From NCBI GenBank assembly GCA_001775395.1, contig MEWP01000142.1:1-62741 (forward strand): a stretch of 62,741 bases of DNA. Direction: 5' to 3'. Position numbers and translations under genes: made by a program. Positions 51,821-60,509 of the stretch are shown one piece after another (within the stretch, counting starts at the first letter, position 1; each line of letters opens with the position of its first letter). Below the pieces are notes generated by a model that worked only from the letters and a program-made list of their open reading frames with translations, made no database searches and was not told the origin of the DNA. Origin of the DNA: a candidate division Zixibacteria bacterium RBG_16_53_22. GTDB lineage: Bacteria; Zixibacteria; MSB-5A5; UBA10806.

Positions 51821-53008
51821 TTATCTATAAATAGTCGTGGCCAACAGCCAGGAGATCAAAGAGGTCAGGATTATCGGCAGAATCAGCAGCGAAAGGGTCC
51901 TGGCCAGCGAGGCCTTGAAATAGTCATTTGTCAGGACCAGGCAGAGATGCACCGGCGAGGCCATCACCCCCATGAACCCCCCGGCGAACGCCAGTAGCAT
52001 CCCGGCTTTGTATGTCAAGTCCCCGGCCCCCAGGAGCGGCAGGACCACCGGAAAGCCGACTCCAATATAGGCCGACGTAATCCCCGTTAAAAAGCCAACC
52101 ACGAATGGCACCGTAAAAACAACCATCACGGATGGTATGTGATAATAAAGCAGTTCGTTGTAGAAAATCGCCGCCGCGCCGGTGTTTTCGATGGCATACA
52201 TCAGGGTCATAACCCCAAAAATCAGAAGCATGATGCTGGGTGAAAAGCCGTTTTTCAGGCCCTTTATCACGTCCGGCCTGGAGACCCGTCGAATCAATAT
52301 CACAGTCAGATTCACCAGCATGACCGATATTATCAGGTCGACCCGGAAGACCAGCCCCAGAAGCACGATGGTGGCTATCGGCCAGAGTGACCCGAGAAGG
52401 GCCCCAAAATCGAGGCCGCCTGCCTTGCGATGCGACGAGCCCACCTTCTTGAGTATCAAGCCGGAAAGAATGCAGGCGACCGAGATCGGGAAATTAATAA
52501 TGGCAACGTCCCATACTGAAACTTTGAGCACCGCCGCGGCCAATATGATGCTTGGATAGAGCGGCCAGGTGGTCTCCCAGACGTGCCGCCACCAGTAATT
52601 GAGAGCTGTGAATTGCTCCGGTGTGATATCCGAATTGGCGCCCAGTTCCTTGACCAGGGGGGCCGAAACCATCGCTCCACCCGGCATCGGCAGCAGCCCT
52701 ATTATCGATGGCGCCACTCGGGCAACCCATTTGGGCGGAAGAAACGTCTGTAGCGAGGCCACCATTTTCTTGACATACCCGGCCGATTCATAGATGTGAG
52801 CGAACGTCAAAATCAGCGCCACGGTAATCACAAGCCGCCAGCTTTTGAGATTGATCAGGGAATCGTAAAGCATCTGCCAGAACCGCTCCGAGAATTGGAA
52901 ATGATAGACCCCCAGGAATATGGCTCCGACCAGAAGCGCCACGCCTATGGGTAATTTGAATCGAACCAAGACTACTATAATCGCGAAAAGCAGAAGCAAG
53001 GCCAGCAT
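51821..53008 (-). CDS. DUF401-family membrane permease
   Basis: The 395-residue protein has about ten membrane helices and the DUF401 signature 'GLLPMPGGAMVSAPLVKELG' followed by 'TALNYWWRHVWETTWPLYP'. The family belongs to the ion-transporter/dicarboxylate superfamily. The substrate is not known. The start codon has no ribosome site and lies only about four bases after the predicted transcription start, so the mRNA may be leaderless. It is divergent from the glutamate dehydrogenase gene, with 147 bases between them. Confidence 0.85.
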   Translation of the reverse strand: MLALLLLFAIIVVLVRFKLPIGVALLVGAIFLGVYHFQFSERFWQMLYDSLINLKSWRLVITVALILTFAHIYESAGYVKKMVASLQTFLPPKWVARVAPSIIGLLPMPGGAMVSAPLVKELGANSDITPEQFTALNYWWRHVWETTWPLYPSIILAAAVLKVSVWDVAIINFPISVACILSGLILKKVGSSHRKAGGLDFGALLGSLWPIATIVLLGLVFRVDLIISVMLVNLTVILIRRVSRPDVIKGLKNGFSPSIMLLIFGVMTLMYAIENTGAAAIFYNELLYYHIPSVMVVFTVPFVVGFLTGITSAYIGVGFPVVLPLLGAGDLTYKAGMLLAFAGGFMGVMASPVHLCLVLTNDYFKASLARTLSLLILPIILTSLISWLLATTIYR

Positions 53009-53018
53009 GTTGGCGGGT

Positions 53019-53046
53019 AAGGTATAATTTTAGGGGGTGATGTCAA
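53019..53046 (-). promoter_or_regulatory. candidate promoter of the DUF401 gene
   Basis: TTGACA (53041-53046), 16 bases, TACCTT (53019-53024) on the minus strand. Predicted start near 53012, four bases before the ATG. Confidence 0.5.
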
Positions 53047-53100
53047 TTGAAAATGCGAAGTGGAATTTGGATCGACAGATTGAAGTACACCCGATTTATA

Positions 53101-53128
53101 TTGACAAATATTGTCAACTTTGTATGAT
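53101..53128 (+). promoter_or_regulatory. promoter of glutamate dehydrogenase with palindrome over the -35
   Basis: A perfect TTGACA (53101-53106), 16 bases, TATGAT (53123-53128). The -35 is one arm of the inverted repeat TTGACA-AATAT-TGTCAA (53101-53117), a likely operator. Transcription would start near 53135, which excludes upstream TTG and GTG starts at 53111 and 53132. Confidence 0.7.
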
Positions 53129-53155
53129 TACGTGCTTATAATAAACGGAGGAATA

Positions 53156-54424
53156 CTGGCCACATACAAATCTACCGACATACAGCTTTCGGCGCTTGAA
53201 AACGCAATGCGGCAGTTCGACGAGGCCGCCGCCAGGATGAATATCGATCGGGCCATGCTCGATATCCTCAAGCAGCCCCGGCGGGCGGTCATTGTCAGGC
53301 TGCCAATACTCATGGACAACGGCAAGTTCAAAGTCTTCACCGGCTATCGCGTCCAGCATTCGATCACCCGCGGCCCGGCCAAAGGCGGCATCAGGTATCA
53401 TCCCAACGTCACGCTCGACGAAGTCTCGGCGCTGGCGGCCTGGATGACATGGAAATGCGCCATCGTCAATATCCCGTTTGGCGGCGCCAAGGGGGGAATC
53501 GCCTGCGACCCGACCACAATGTCCAAGAACGAGCTCGAACGCCTGACCCGTCGCTATACCGCCGACCTGATCGATGTCATCGGCCCGGATATCGACGTGC
53601 CTGCTCCCGATGTCAACACCGATGCCCAGACCATGGCCTGGATAATGGATACATACTCGATGCATGCCCGCCACACAGTTACCTCCATCGTTACCGGAAA
53701 ACCGATCGAGGTTGGCGGCTCGAGAGGTCGACGAGAGGCCACCGGCCGCGGCGTTCTCATCGCCATTCGCGAGGCCTGCAAATTCAAGAAAATCAGCCTC
53801 AAGGGCGCCCGCTGCGTGGTCCAGGGGTTCGGCAATGTCGGCTCTGTCACCGCCGACCTGCTTCATAATGACGGCGCAAGAATAGTCGCGGTTGGCGACG
53901 TTTACGGGGGGCTGCATAACCCCGATGGCATCAACATCCCCGAATTGATTGAATACGTAAAAATGAGCAAGAAGGTAGTCGGATACCCGGGCGCCAGGCC
54001 GTTTGACAGCGACGAAATTCTTAAGATGGATTGCGAGGTCTTGGTGCCCGCGGCCCTGGAAAATGTCATTACGGAGAAAAACGCCAAAGATATCAAGGCC
54101 GCCATAATCGCCGAGGGCGCCAACGGACCCACCACCCCCGACGCCGATCGGATATTGGAATCCCGGGGCGTTTTCGTGATTCCCGATATTCTCTGCAACT
54201 CCGGCGGGGTAACGGTGAGTTACTTCGAATGGGTGCAGGATCGGATGGGATATTTCTGGACCGAGGAGGAGGTCAACAGCCGTCTCGAGTCGATCATGGT
54301 CAAGGCTTTCGAGGACGTTCTTCAGATGTCGCTGGCCAATTCCTGCAACATGCGAATCGCGGCTTTCATGTTGGCCATCAGGCGCGTGCTCGATGTCATG
54401 ATGTTAAGAGGGGTTTACGCTTAA
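53156..54424 (+). CDS. gdhA: Glu/Leu/Phe/Val dehydrogenase (glutamate dehydrogenase)
   Basis: The 422-residue protein has the glutamate dehydrogenase dimerisation domain with '[11 protein letters not shown]', '[16 protein letters not shown]' (catalytic lysine in 'FGGAKGG') and the dinucleotide fold 'VQGFGNVG'. It converts glutamate to 2-oxoglutarate and ammonia with NAD(P). The frame stays open to a TTG at 53111, but the promoter starts after it. The CTG at 53156, four bases after GGAGG, gives the usual N-terminus and is the best, though unproven, start. A site-2 protease gene follows after five bases. Confidence 0.92.
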   Translation: MATYKSTDIQLSALENAMRQFDEAAARMNIDRAMLDILKQPRRAVIVRLPILMDNGKFKVFTGYRVQHSITRGPAKGGIRYHPNVTLDEVSALAAWMTWKCAIVNIPFGGAKGGIACDPTTMSKNELERLTRRYTADLIDVIGPDIDVPAPDVNTDAQTMAWIMDTYSMHARHTVTSIVTGKPIEVGGSRGRREATGRGVLIAIREACKFKKISLKGARCVVQGFGNVGSVTADLLHNDGARIVAVGDVYGGLHNPDGINIPELIEYVKMSKKVVGYPGARPFDSDEILKMDCEVLVPAALENVITEKNAKDIKAAIIAEGANGPTTPDADRILESRGVFVIPDILCNSGGVTVSYFEWVQDRMGYFWTEEEVNSRLESIMVKAFEDVLQMSLANSCNMRIAAFMLAIRRVLDVMMLRGVYA

Positions 54425-54429
54425 GGCTT

Positions 54430-55071
54430 ATGGAGGGATTCTTAAATGATCTGATAGAAAGGGCGATCTATTTCTTACCCCCGTTTCTCCTGTCCATTTC
54501 CTTCCACGAAAGCGCCCACGCATATGTTGCCTACCGGTTCGGTGATCCCACGGCTCGAGATCTGGGACGCGTCACACTAAATCCGCTGCCGCATATCAAT
54601 ATTCCCGGCCTCATTGCAATAATGCTGTCACCGTTCGGATGGGCCAAGCCGGTGCCGGTTAATCCCTATAACCTGAGAAATCCAATCAGGGATAACCTCT
54701 GGATTTCCCTGGCCGGCCCGGCCTCGAATTTGATCCTGGCCGCCATCTTTGGTGCAATCTTTCAACTGACACATTCCCTCTTCCCGCCGTCGGCTGGCGG
54801 GCTGTATGCGGTGACGTTTATCCAAAACTGCGTGGTCTTGAACCTCATGCTGATGACATTCAACCTGATCCCTATCCCACCTCTTGACGGCTTCCATATC
54901 CTCGAGGGATTGGTTTCGACAGAAACGTATATCAAGCTTCAGGGCTTATATAAATTTGGACCGCTCCTGCTGCTGGCTTTGGTATTGCTCGGCGGCAATA
55001 TTCTGGGGGCGATAATCTCTCCCGTAATCAGGATAATCGGCGGGTTTCTGCTTGGCGGGCGCGTTGGCTGA
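54430..55071 (+). CDS. site-2 protease family membrane metalloprotease
   Basis: The 213-residue protein is a short S2P/M50 peptidase: zinc motif HESAH (26-30) and the second motif 'FNLIPIPPLDGFHIL' with Asp153 as ligand. There are about five membrane helices and no PDZ domain, so it belongs to the small group of unknown substrate. The open frame extends far upstream inside the dehydrogenase gene, but the ATG at 54430 gives the family's N-terminus. It follows gdhA by five bases and overlaps the lipoprotein gene by eight. Confidence 0.88.
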   Translation: MEGFLNDLIERAIYFLPPFLLSISFHESAHAYVAYRFGDPTARDLGRVTLNPLPHINIPGLIAIMLSPFGWAKPVPVNPYNLRNPIRDNLWISLAGPASNLILAAIFGAIFQLTHSLFPPSAGGLYAVTFIQNCVVLNLMLMTFNLIPIPPLDGFHILEGLVSTETYIKLQGLYKFGPLLLLALVLLGGNILGAIISPVIRIIGGFLLGGRVG

Positions 55072-55777
55072 CAAATATCGCTTGCTGTTCCTGGCGGCGG
55101 CGACCGCACTCATTTCATCGTGCGGAATATTCATTGTCGACAAATCCAACAACTTAAATCCCATCCTGGTCTTCGGCGACGGCGCGTCTTTTCTCGACAA
55201 TGCCTCCACCCTGGCCATAAGGGGGCGGATAGAATTCAAAGAAGGGCGGGCCATAACGCAATCAGGATCATTTCAACTTTTCCTCAACGGCCCTGATTCG
55301 GCGTCGTTCCTCATCGAGGGACCGTTTGGCGCTGATGCTTTCAAGATGGTGATTTTGGGGGACGCGGCGAATATCCTGACCAATGAGGGCTGGACGCATC
55401 TTACCCGCGGCCAGAGCATTGGGGTCGCCGAGTACGGTATCAGCAACATCTCCCCCTTCCTGATCGGCCCGGTTATATTTCCTCAATATTACCCCGTTGA
55501 TGTGGCCGGCGATGATGACGGCCGCAAAGTCCAACTGCGAATCAATGGAACCGGATTTTCCAGCCGGATCATGAATTACGGCGGGTATTTCAATCTCATC
55601 GAACCCCGAACCGGGCTTATATCCGAATATACTAATCGTAAAAATCTCGATTCCGGCTTCTACCCCGCGCGCGTAGAGATTCTCAATCCCCAATCGGGTA
55701 ATTGGAGAATTATCCTTGAAATCACTCGCTTAAAAATAAACGCCGAGATTCCCCCGGCCGTTTGGGCACCCGATTGA
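55064..55777 (+). CDS. lipoprotein of unknown family (possibly LolA/LolB-like)
   Basis: The product of about 237 residues opens with a lipoprotein signal and the lipobox LISSC (cysteine 20 from the TTG at 55064). A second TTG at 55052 is also possible. The mature part is beta-rich ('FQLFLNGPDSASFLIEGPFG', 'MVILGDAANILTNEGW'), which recalls the LolB/DUF4292-like barrels. It overlaps the site-2 protease gene. It is probably an outer membrane lipoprotein; the family assignment is tentative. Confidence 0.7.
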   Translation: MADKYRLLFLAAATALISSCGIFIVDKSNNLNPILVFGDGASFLDNASTLAIRGRIEFKEGRAITQSGSFQLFLNGPDSASFLIEGPFGADAFKMVILGDAANILTNEGWTHLTRGQSIGVAEYGISNISPFLIGPVIFPQYYPVDVAGDDDGRKVQLRINGTGFSSRIMNYGGYFNLIEPRTGLISEYTNRKNLDSGFYPARVEILNPQSGNWRIILEITRLKINAEIPPAVWAPD

Positions 55778-55933
55778 CCGAACTCCCGGAGCATCATCTA
55801 AGGACTTTCCCAGAAAATGCGGCTTCATTTTATAGAACTTTGGTTTCGACAAAGGGTTAACTATCTTGGGAAGTGGAAATGGTCATTTTTCAAGAATCGG
55901 GGAATCTTCTGGGCTTTTCCCCATGAAAAAGTT

Positions 55934-56035
55934 CCGCAGGGTCGTAGTCCCGACCGGAGTTGTCGGGGCGTGACCCTGCGGTGTGAGAGAGCAAGTGCGT
56001 GTCGGGTCACGGCCATTTGGCCTACGACCCGACAC
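55934..56035. repeat. two nested palindromes, REP-like
   Basis: The first palindrome pairs CCGCAGGGTC (55934-55943) with GACCCTGCGG (55972-55981) and has an inner CCCGAC/GTCGGG. The second pairs GTGTCGGGTC (55999-56008) with GACCCGACAC (56026-56035), with an inner GGCC-ATTT-GGCC. They resemble other GC-rich palindromes in the window (1572-1599, 62259-62324). Confidence 0.65.
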
Positions 56036-56132
56036 AACCCAGAGCGGGTCCGACTGGGCGAGGACGGCTTAGTGAATACAGCTATAGACATTTGTACAAG
56101 AATTCCGGGGAAACTCCTCAGCATCATCTTTC

Positions 56133-56160
56133 TTGACAATGTCGTCATAAGTGGTATTTT
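56133..56160 (+). promoter_or_regulatory. promoter of the sorting-tail protein gene
   Basis: TTGACA (56133-56138), 16 bases, TATTTT (56155-56160). Predicted start near 56167, about 42 bases before the ATG at 56209. Confidence 0.6.
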
Positions 56161-56208
56161 ACAACTATGGTAGACGGGCGATTACACCGATAAATCGCAG
56201 GCAGGATT

Positions 56209-59200
56209 ATGTCCGTGGTTAGACGCAATTCATCATTCGCCCCTTTCTCACAGCTCCAAATATCGACAATAATCATATTGACCATCTTGGGCGCTCTCTT
56301 GCCCGTTTTGGGGATCGCGGCTGAATCCGACAAAGGCCATTGGGCTAAATATGAGGCCGAGCGATTTCTGCGCCGCGACAATGATGATCCCCCGATGCTC
56401 TTGCAGGCCGGCGGCCCTGACGCCTTCGGATATTTCTATATCGATTCCCGCGATAACGCCCTCAATCGCCCGAATTTCAGCTGGCGAAACATCACCGGAA
56501 TCGGCACGAATATTTACCTCGAGGAGGATGACCAGCTCCGCGGCCCTTTTGATATCGGATTCGGCTTCAATTACTACGGCCAGGAATACACCCAGCTTTT
56601 CGTCTGTTCCAACGGGTGGATCGGATTTGGCGCATCGCCGCCGGAATTCCTCAATCGGCCCATCCCGACCGCCGACGAGCCCAACAATATCCTGGCGGTC
56701 TATTGGGACGATCTTGTGCCCGAAAATGGCATCGCCTATTTCTATTCGCACAACGACTCCTGTATCGTTGCCTGGCATGGTTTTGGGCATTACTCCGCCG
56801 AGGGTGTGTACACTTTCGAGGTTGTATTAACCTCCGATGGAAATATCCGCTTTCAGTATCTTAGCCTCAGCGGCACGCTTGATTCCCATACCATCGGTAT
56901 CGAGAATGCCTCCGGAACAACCGGACTGCTATACACCTACAATGTTTTCGGGAATGAATCCAACAGGGCGATATATTTCGGATTGCGGCCGCCGCGCTAC
57001 GTCGCGCATGATGTTTTGCCGATTTCCTTTGAGTCCCCGGCGGCTGGCGGCGCAGTCGGTGACTCCGTCGGGCCAAGCGTTCGCTTTTTCAACAACGGGA
57101 CCTTCCTGGAAAGCTTCAATGCCCGAGTGACTATTCAGCATAACGGCGAGGTGTATAATCAATCGACCACTATCGGTAATTTAGGAGTAGATTCGTTCGC
57201 GACCGTCAACTTCCCCTGGTATCAACCATCCGAGGCCGGCAGTTACCAGATCCGGGCCGTTTCCGAACTTATCGGCGACCAACGGAGGATCAACGATTCG
57301 ATTCGCATGACATACGTGGCGTTTTCCAACATCTACACAAACAACTTCGAAACCGACAGCGCCACTTTTATCGGCAACAACGACTGGGAATGGGGCGACC
57401 CGACAAATGGTCCGCTCAATGCTCATTCCGGAGTGAACCTCTGGGCCACCGATTTAGACAGCAATTACACCGTGGGGCCGCTGCTTTCCTCTTTGATCGC
57501 CGACACTCTGCTGCTCGATACCGGCTCGGTTATGACCTTCTGGCACTGGTACGAAATCGAGGCATTGTTCGACGGCGGCAATGTCAAGATATCGACCGAT
57601 GATGGTACCAACTGGAGCCTCCTCACACCTATCGATGGGTATGATGGCATCATTTCGGATATCTTCTTCAACCCGCTTGCCAACGAGCCGGCCTTTTTCG
57701 GCGCATCCGGCATGTGGCTTTTGGAAACATACGATCTGACAGCTTATGGCGGACAAGTGGCGCTCATAAAATTCGATTTCGGTTCCGATATTTCGGCCGA
57801 TGCCCCGGGATGGTATGTCGATGATTTGACAGTCCTCGGGGCCAGGCCAGCGTCTCCGGGGTGGGCCGGCGGAATTGTCCGCGACTTGGTGACATCCAAC
57901 CCGCTTGCGGGGGCGGTTGTGCGCACCTCTCGGCGCGCCGATACCTGCGGCACCGATGGCCGCTATGTTCTGGAGCTTCTGCCCGGTTTGAGCTCATTGG
58001 CCGCGAGCGCCGACTACCATAATCTCTTGACCGCCGATTCGATTGATATCGTCGTTGGCGAAACCACCTATTTCGATTTTTATCTGCCGGCGCCGGTTAT
58101 TCAGGTCGATACGGCGCCGATTGACACCACTGTCCTCGAGGGCCGCATAGTGACATTGACCAGGCGAATCAATAATATCGGCAACGGCCCGCTCACGTTC
58201 GAGTTGCGGGTGGATTACCTTCCGCGCTTATTATCAACCATACCCGGCTCGACCGAAAAATCGGTCAGGGAAATTCAACCCAATGAAATATTGGAGCCGC
58301 TTGATTTCGGTGATGAGGTTTTCGTATTCGATCCGCAAACCCCCACCGGTGATATCGGTTGTGTGGGAGTTGAATTCGATGGCCGGAATTTCTGGGTGAC
58401 CGGCCGGCATAATATCGATGATGTCCACAAGCTGCATAAATTCGACCGCGCCGGCAACCTTGCGGCCTCTTACAATCAAAATACAGTATCCATCTGGGGA
58501 TGGCGCGATCTGGCCTGGGATGGTGAGTATCTCTACGCTTCGGATGAAAACGAGCTGGCCAAAATCGATCCATCGACCGGGCAGAAGTTCGATACGCTTC
58601 CAATGCCGGCAATCATTCCTCCTCCGATCCGGGCTTTGGCCTATGACCATATTTCGGATCACTTTTGGGGGGCCAACTTCTCGTCCGATATTGTCGAATT
58701 CAGCAGAAACGGCGCCGTTGTCAATTCCTATCCCAATGACCGCCATGCGTATGGCCTCGCCTGGGATAATATCTCCCCCGAGGGTCCCTGGCTTTGGGTC
58801 TTCTCGCAGGATAGCTTGCCAATGACACAGGTATCGCAATTTGATCCCCGCGTGGGAGCCTATACAGGCGTCGGTTTCCAGGCGATCGACCACAATGGAG
58901 GCGAGCCCGACCTGGCCGGAGGCGCCTGCTTCACCGCCGAATGGGATTCCACCAGGGGCGTGTTATTCTGCATGGTTATGGGGCGGACCAACCTCTCGGA
59001 TTCTCATGACAGGGTCCAGGGATATGAAATCGCGCCATATTCGCGCTGGCTTTCGCTGACGCCACACTCGGGAGCTATAGCGCCAGCCGGAGGAGTTGAT
59101 CTTAATATCACAATCGATTTCACCGATTCGACATTCCGTCCCGATGATATCTATGGCGCGCTTCTTACCATTGTCAACAACGGGGACATACAGCCGGCAA

Positions 59201-59523
59201 TCTCGCTCACAGTCGGCGTCAGGTCCGGCATAGATAACGATGGCATCAACCCCTTGCCGGCGGAACTGGCATTGCACCAGAATTACCCGAATCCGTTCAA
59301 TTCCGGGACCCTCATATCATTCGACCTGCCTCAGGCGTCCGAGATAAGGCTCGATATTTTCGATATCCAGGGGCGCAAGGTCGGAGCATTAACAAAAGGC
59401 ATGCTTCCGGCAGGCCGACACAGCGTTATTTGGAATGCCGCGGGATTTTCATCCGGCTTATACTTCTACAGGCTGGCCGCTGGAAATATGTCGAAAACCG
59501 GGCTGATGACCCTTCTCAAATAA
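56209..59523 (+). CDS. secreted 1104-residue beta-propeller/Ig-like protein with T9SS-type sorting tail
   Basis: The protein has an N-terminal hydrophobic signal (about 21-40), a region with 'YVDDLTVLGA' recalling MAM/jelly-roll domains, a carboxypeptidase-regulatory-like domain (about 548-620), a propeller-like domain with WD-type 'WDGEYLYASD', and a C-terminal domain 'NYPNPFNSGTLISFDLP' to the end ('SSGLYFYRL'). This ending is the type-A sorting domain of Por/T9 secretion, or its FlgD-like relative, found in FCB bacteria. T9SS machinery genes are not in the window. The protein is probably cell-surface or secreted; no enzyme motif was found. Confidence 0.84.
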   Translation: MSVVRRNSSFAPFSQLQISTIIILTILGALLPVLGIAAESDKGHWAKYEAERFLRRDNDDPPMLLQAGGPDAFGYFYIDSRDNALNRPNFSWRNITGIGTNIYLEEDDQLRGPFDIGFGFNYYGQEYTQLFVCSNGWIGFGASPPEFLNRPIPTADEPNNILAVYWDDLVPENGIAYFYSHNDSCIVAWHGFGHYSAEGVYTFEVVLTSDGNIRFQYLSLSGTLDSHTIGIENASGTTGLLYTYNVFGNESNRAIYFGLRPPRYVAHDVLPISFESPAAGGAVGDSVGPSVRFFNNGTFLESFNARVTIQHNGEVYNQSTTIGNLGVDSFATVNFPWYQPSEAGSYQIRAVSELIGDQRRINDSIRMTYVAFSNIYTNNFETDSATFIGNNDWEWGDPTNGPLNAHSGVNLWATDLDSNYTVGPLLSSLIADTLLLDTGSVMTFWHWYEIEALFDGGNVKISTDDGTNWSLLTPIDGYDGIISDIFFNPLANEPAFFGASGMWLLETYDLTAYGGQVALIKFDFGSDISADAPGWYVDDLTVLGARPASPGWAGGIVRDLVTSNPLAGAVVRTSRRADTCGTDGRYVLELLPGLSSLAASADYHNLLTADSIDIVVGETTYFDFYLPAPVIQVDTAPIDTTVLEGRIVTLTRRINNIGNGPLTFELRVDYLPRLLSTIPGSTEKSVREIQPNEILEPLDFGDEVFVFDPQTPTGDIGCVGVEFDGRNFWVTGRHNIDDVHKLHKFDRAGNLAASYNQNTVSIWGWRDLAWDGEYLYASDENELAKIDPSTGQKFDTLPMPAIIPPPIRALAYDHISDHFWGANFSSDIVEFSRNGAVVNSYPNDRHAYGLAWDNISPEGPWLWVFSQDSLPMTQVSQFDPRVGAYTGVGFQAIDHNGGEPDLAGGACFTAEWDSTRGVLFCMVMGRTNLSDSHDRVQGYEIAPYSRWLSLTPHSGAIAPAGGVDLNITIDFTDSTFRPDDIYGALLTIVNNGDIQPAISLTVGVRSGIDNDGINPLPAELALHQNYPNPFNSGTLISFDLPQASEIRLDIFDIQGRKVGALTKGMLPAGRHSVIWNAAGFSSGLYFYRLAAGNMSKTGLMTLLK

Positions 59524-59585
59524 CCTCCCTTTTATTTCTCCACATTATGTAAACCTTTCGCTTGGCTTGCCGAAATAGTTATTGT

Positions 59586-60509
59586 ATGCTTGTTGCCATG
59601 ACCGAAAGTCTCGGGCGATACCTGGACCACCTGGGCCTGGAGCGCGGCCTCTCGAGCCACAGCCTCGATTCGTATCGCAACGATATCGAGAAATTCCGGC
59701 GCTATCTCGAAAAGCTGGGCCTGGATCCGGAGACTCTCAAGCAGGCGGAGTTAACGGGATTTCTCGACCACTTGCGGAAATCCGGCCTGGCGCCAAGTTC
59801 AATCGCCCGTAATCTCAGCTCCATTAAAGGATATTATCGTTTCCTGAAACGAAACGGCGAAACCGAACGCAATCCCGCCGAGTCGATTACCGGACCGCGC
59901 ATTTTTCGATCCCACCCCGGTGCGATGAGCGTCGATGAGGTCTTCCGTCTTCTCGACACCGCCAGATCGGCCTGCCGGAAAGACAAAAGCAAGAAGAAAC
60001 TTTCGGCCAGGGACTGGGCCCTGCTGGAATTCATGTATGGCACCGGCGCCCGTGTCTCCGAGGCGGCCGACACCAGGCGCGACGATCTCTACCGCGAAAT
60101 GGGCCTGGTGCGCCTCTTCGGCAAAGGGAAAAAGGAACGCGTCGTTCCCATGGGCCGAACCGCCTGGGATGCTATCGGGGAATATCTCGAGATTTGCCGG
60201 CCGGGCGTCTCCGGATCGAAAAGCGGCGACTTTCTATTCCTGAACAACCGCGGCGGCAAACTCTCCCGCATGGGGATCTGGAAAATTCTCAATAAGTACG
60301 TCAGGGCCTCTGGTATCACGCGGAAAGTCTCGCCGCATACGCTGCGGCACAGTTTCGCGACACATCTTCTGGACGGTGGCGCCGACCTCATCGCCGTGCA
60401 GGAGCTATTGGGCCACTCCGATATCACCACCACGGAAATCTATACCCATACCGACAAGGATTTCCTTATCACCGAGCATCGCGAATATCACCCGAGGGAA
60501 AATTGGTAA
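59586..60509 (+). CDS. xerD: tyrosine recombinase, XerC/XerD type
   Basis: The protein (303-307 residues depending on start) has a SAM-like N-terminal DNA-binding domain and the catalytic domain with the tyrosine-recombinase residues: Arg in 'GTGARVSEA', Lys in 'GKGKKERVVPM', His-x-x-Arg in 'SPHTLRHSFATHLLDGG', His in 'LLGHSDI' and the nucleophile Tyr in 'TEIYTH'. It probably resolves chromosome dimers at dif. No ribosome site is visible for either ATG (59586, 59598). It overlaps the GGDEF gene downstream. Confidence 0.94.
   Translation: MLVAMTESLGRYLDHLGLERGLSSHSLDSYRNDIEKFRRYLEKLGLDPETLKQAELTGFLDHLRKSGLAPSSIARNLSSIKGYYRFLKRNGETERNPAESITGPRIFRSHPGAMSVDEVFRLLDTARSACRKDKSKKKLSARDWALLEFMYGTGARVSEAADTRRDDLYREMGLVRLFGKGKKERVVPMGRTAWDAIGEYLEICRPGVSGSKSGDFLFLNNRGGKLSRMGIWKILNKYVRASGITRKVSPHTLRHSFATHLLDGGADLIAVQELLGHSDITTTEIYTHTDKDFLITEHREYHPRENW

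Larger units (their letters stand above)
55778..56208. other. 431-base region with palindromes and a promoter, no gene
   Basis: No convincing gene is seen. It contains two nested hairpins (described separately), which may end transcription of the gdhA transcript, and the promoter of the sorting-tail protein gene. The short frames in it follow the palindromes and lack ribosome sites. Confidence 0.6.

Noticed and set aside
56133-56149. TGAC-N6-GTCA palindrome over the promoter of the sorting-tail gene
   Set aside because: The spacing differs by one from the two TGACA-N5-TGTCA sites and the arms are only four bases, so I do not count it as a third copy.
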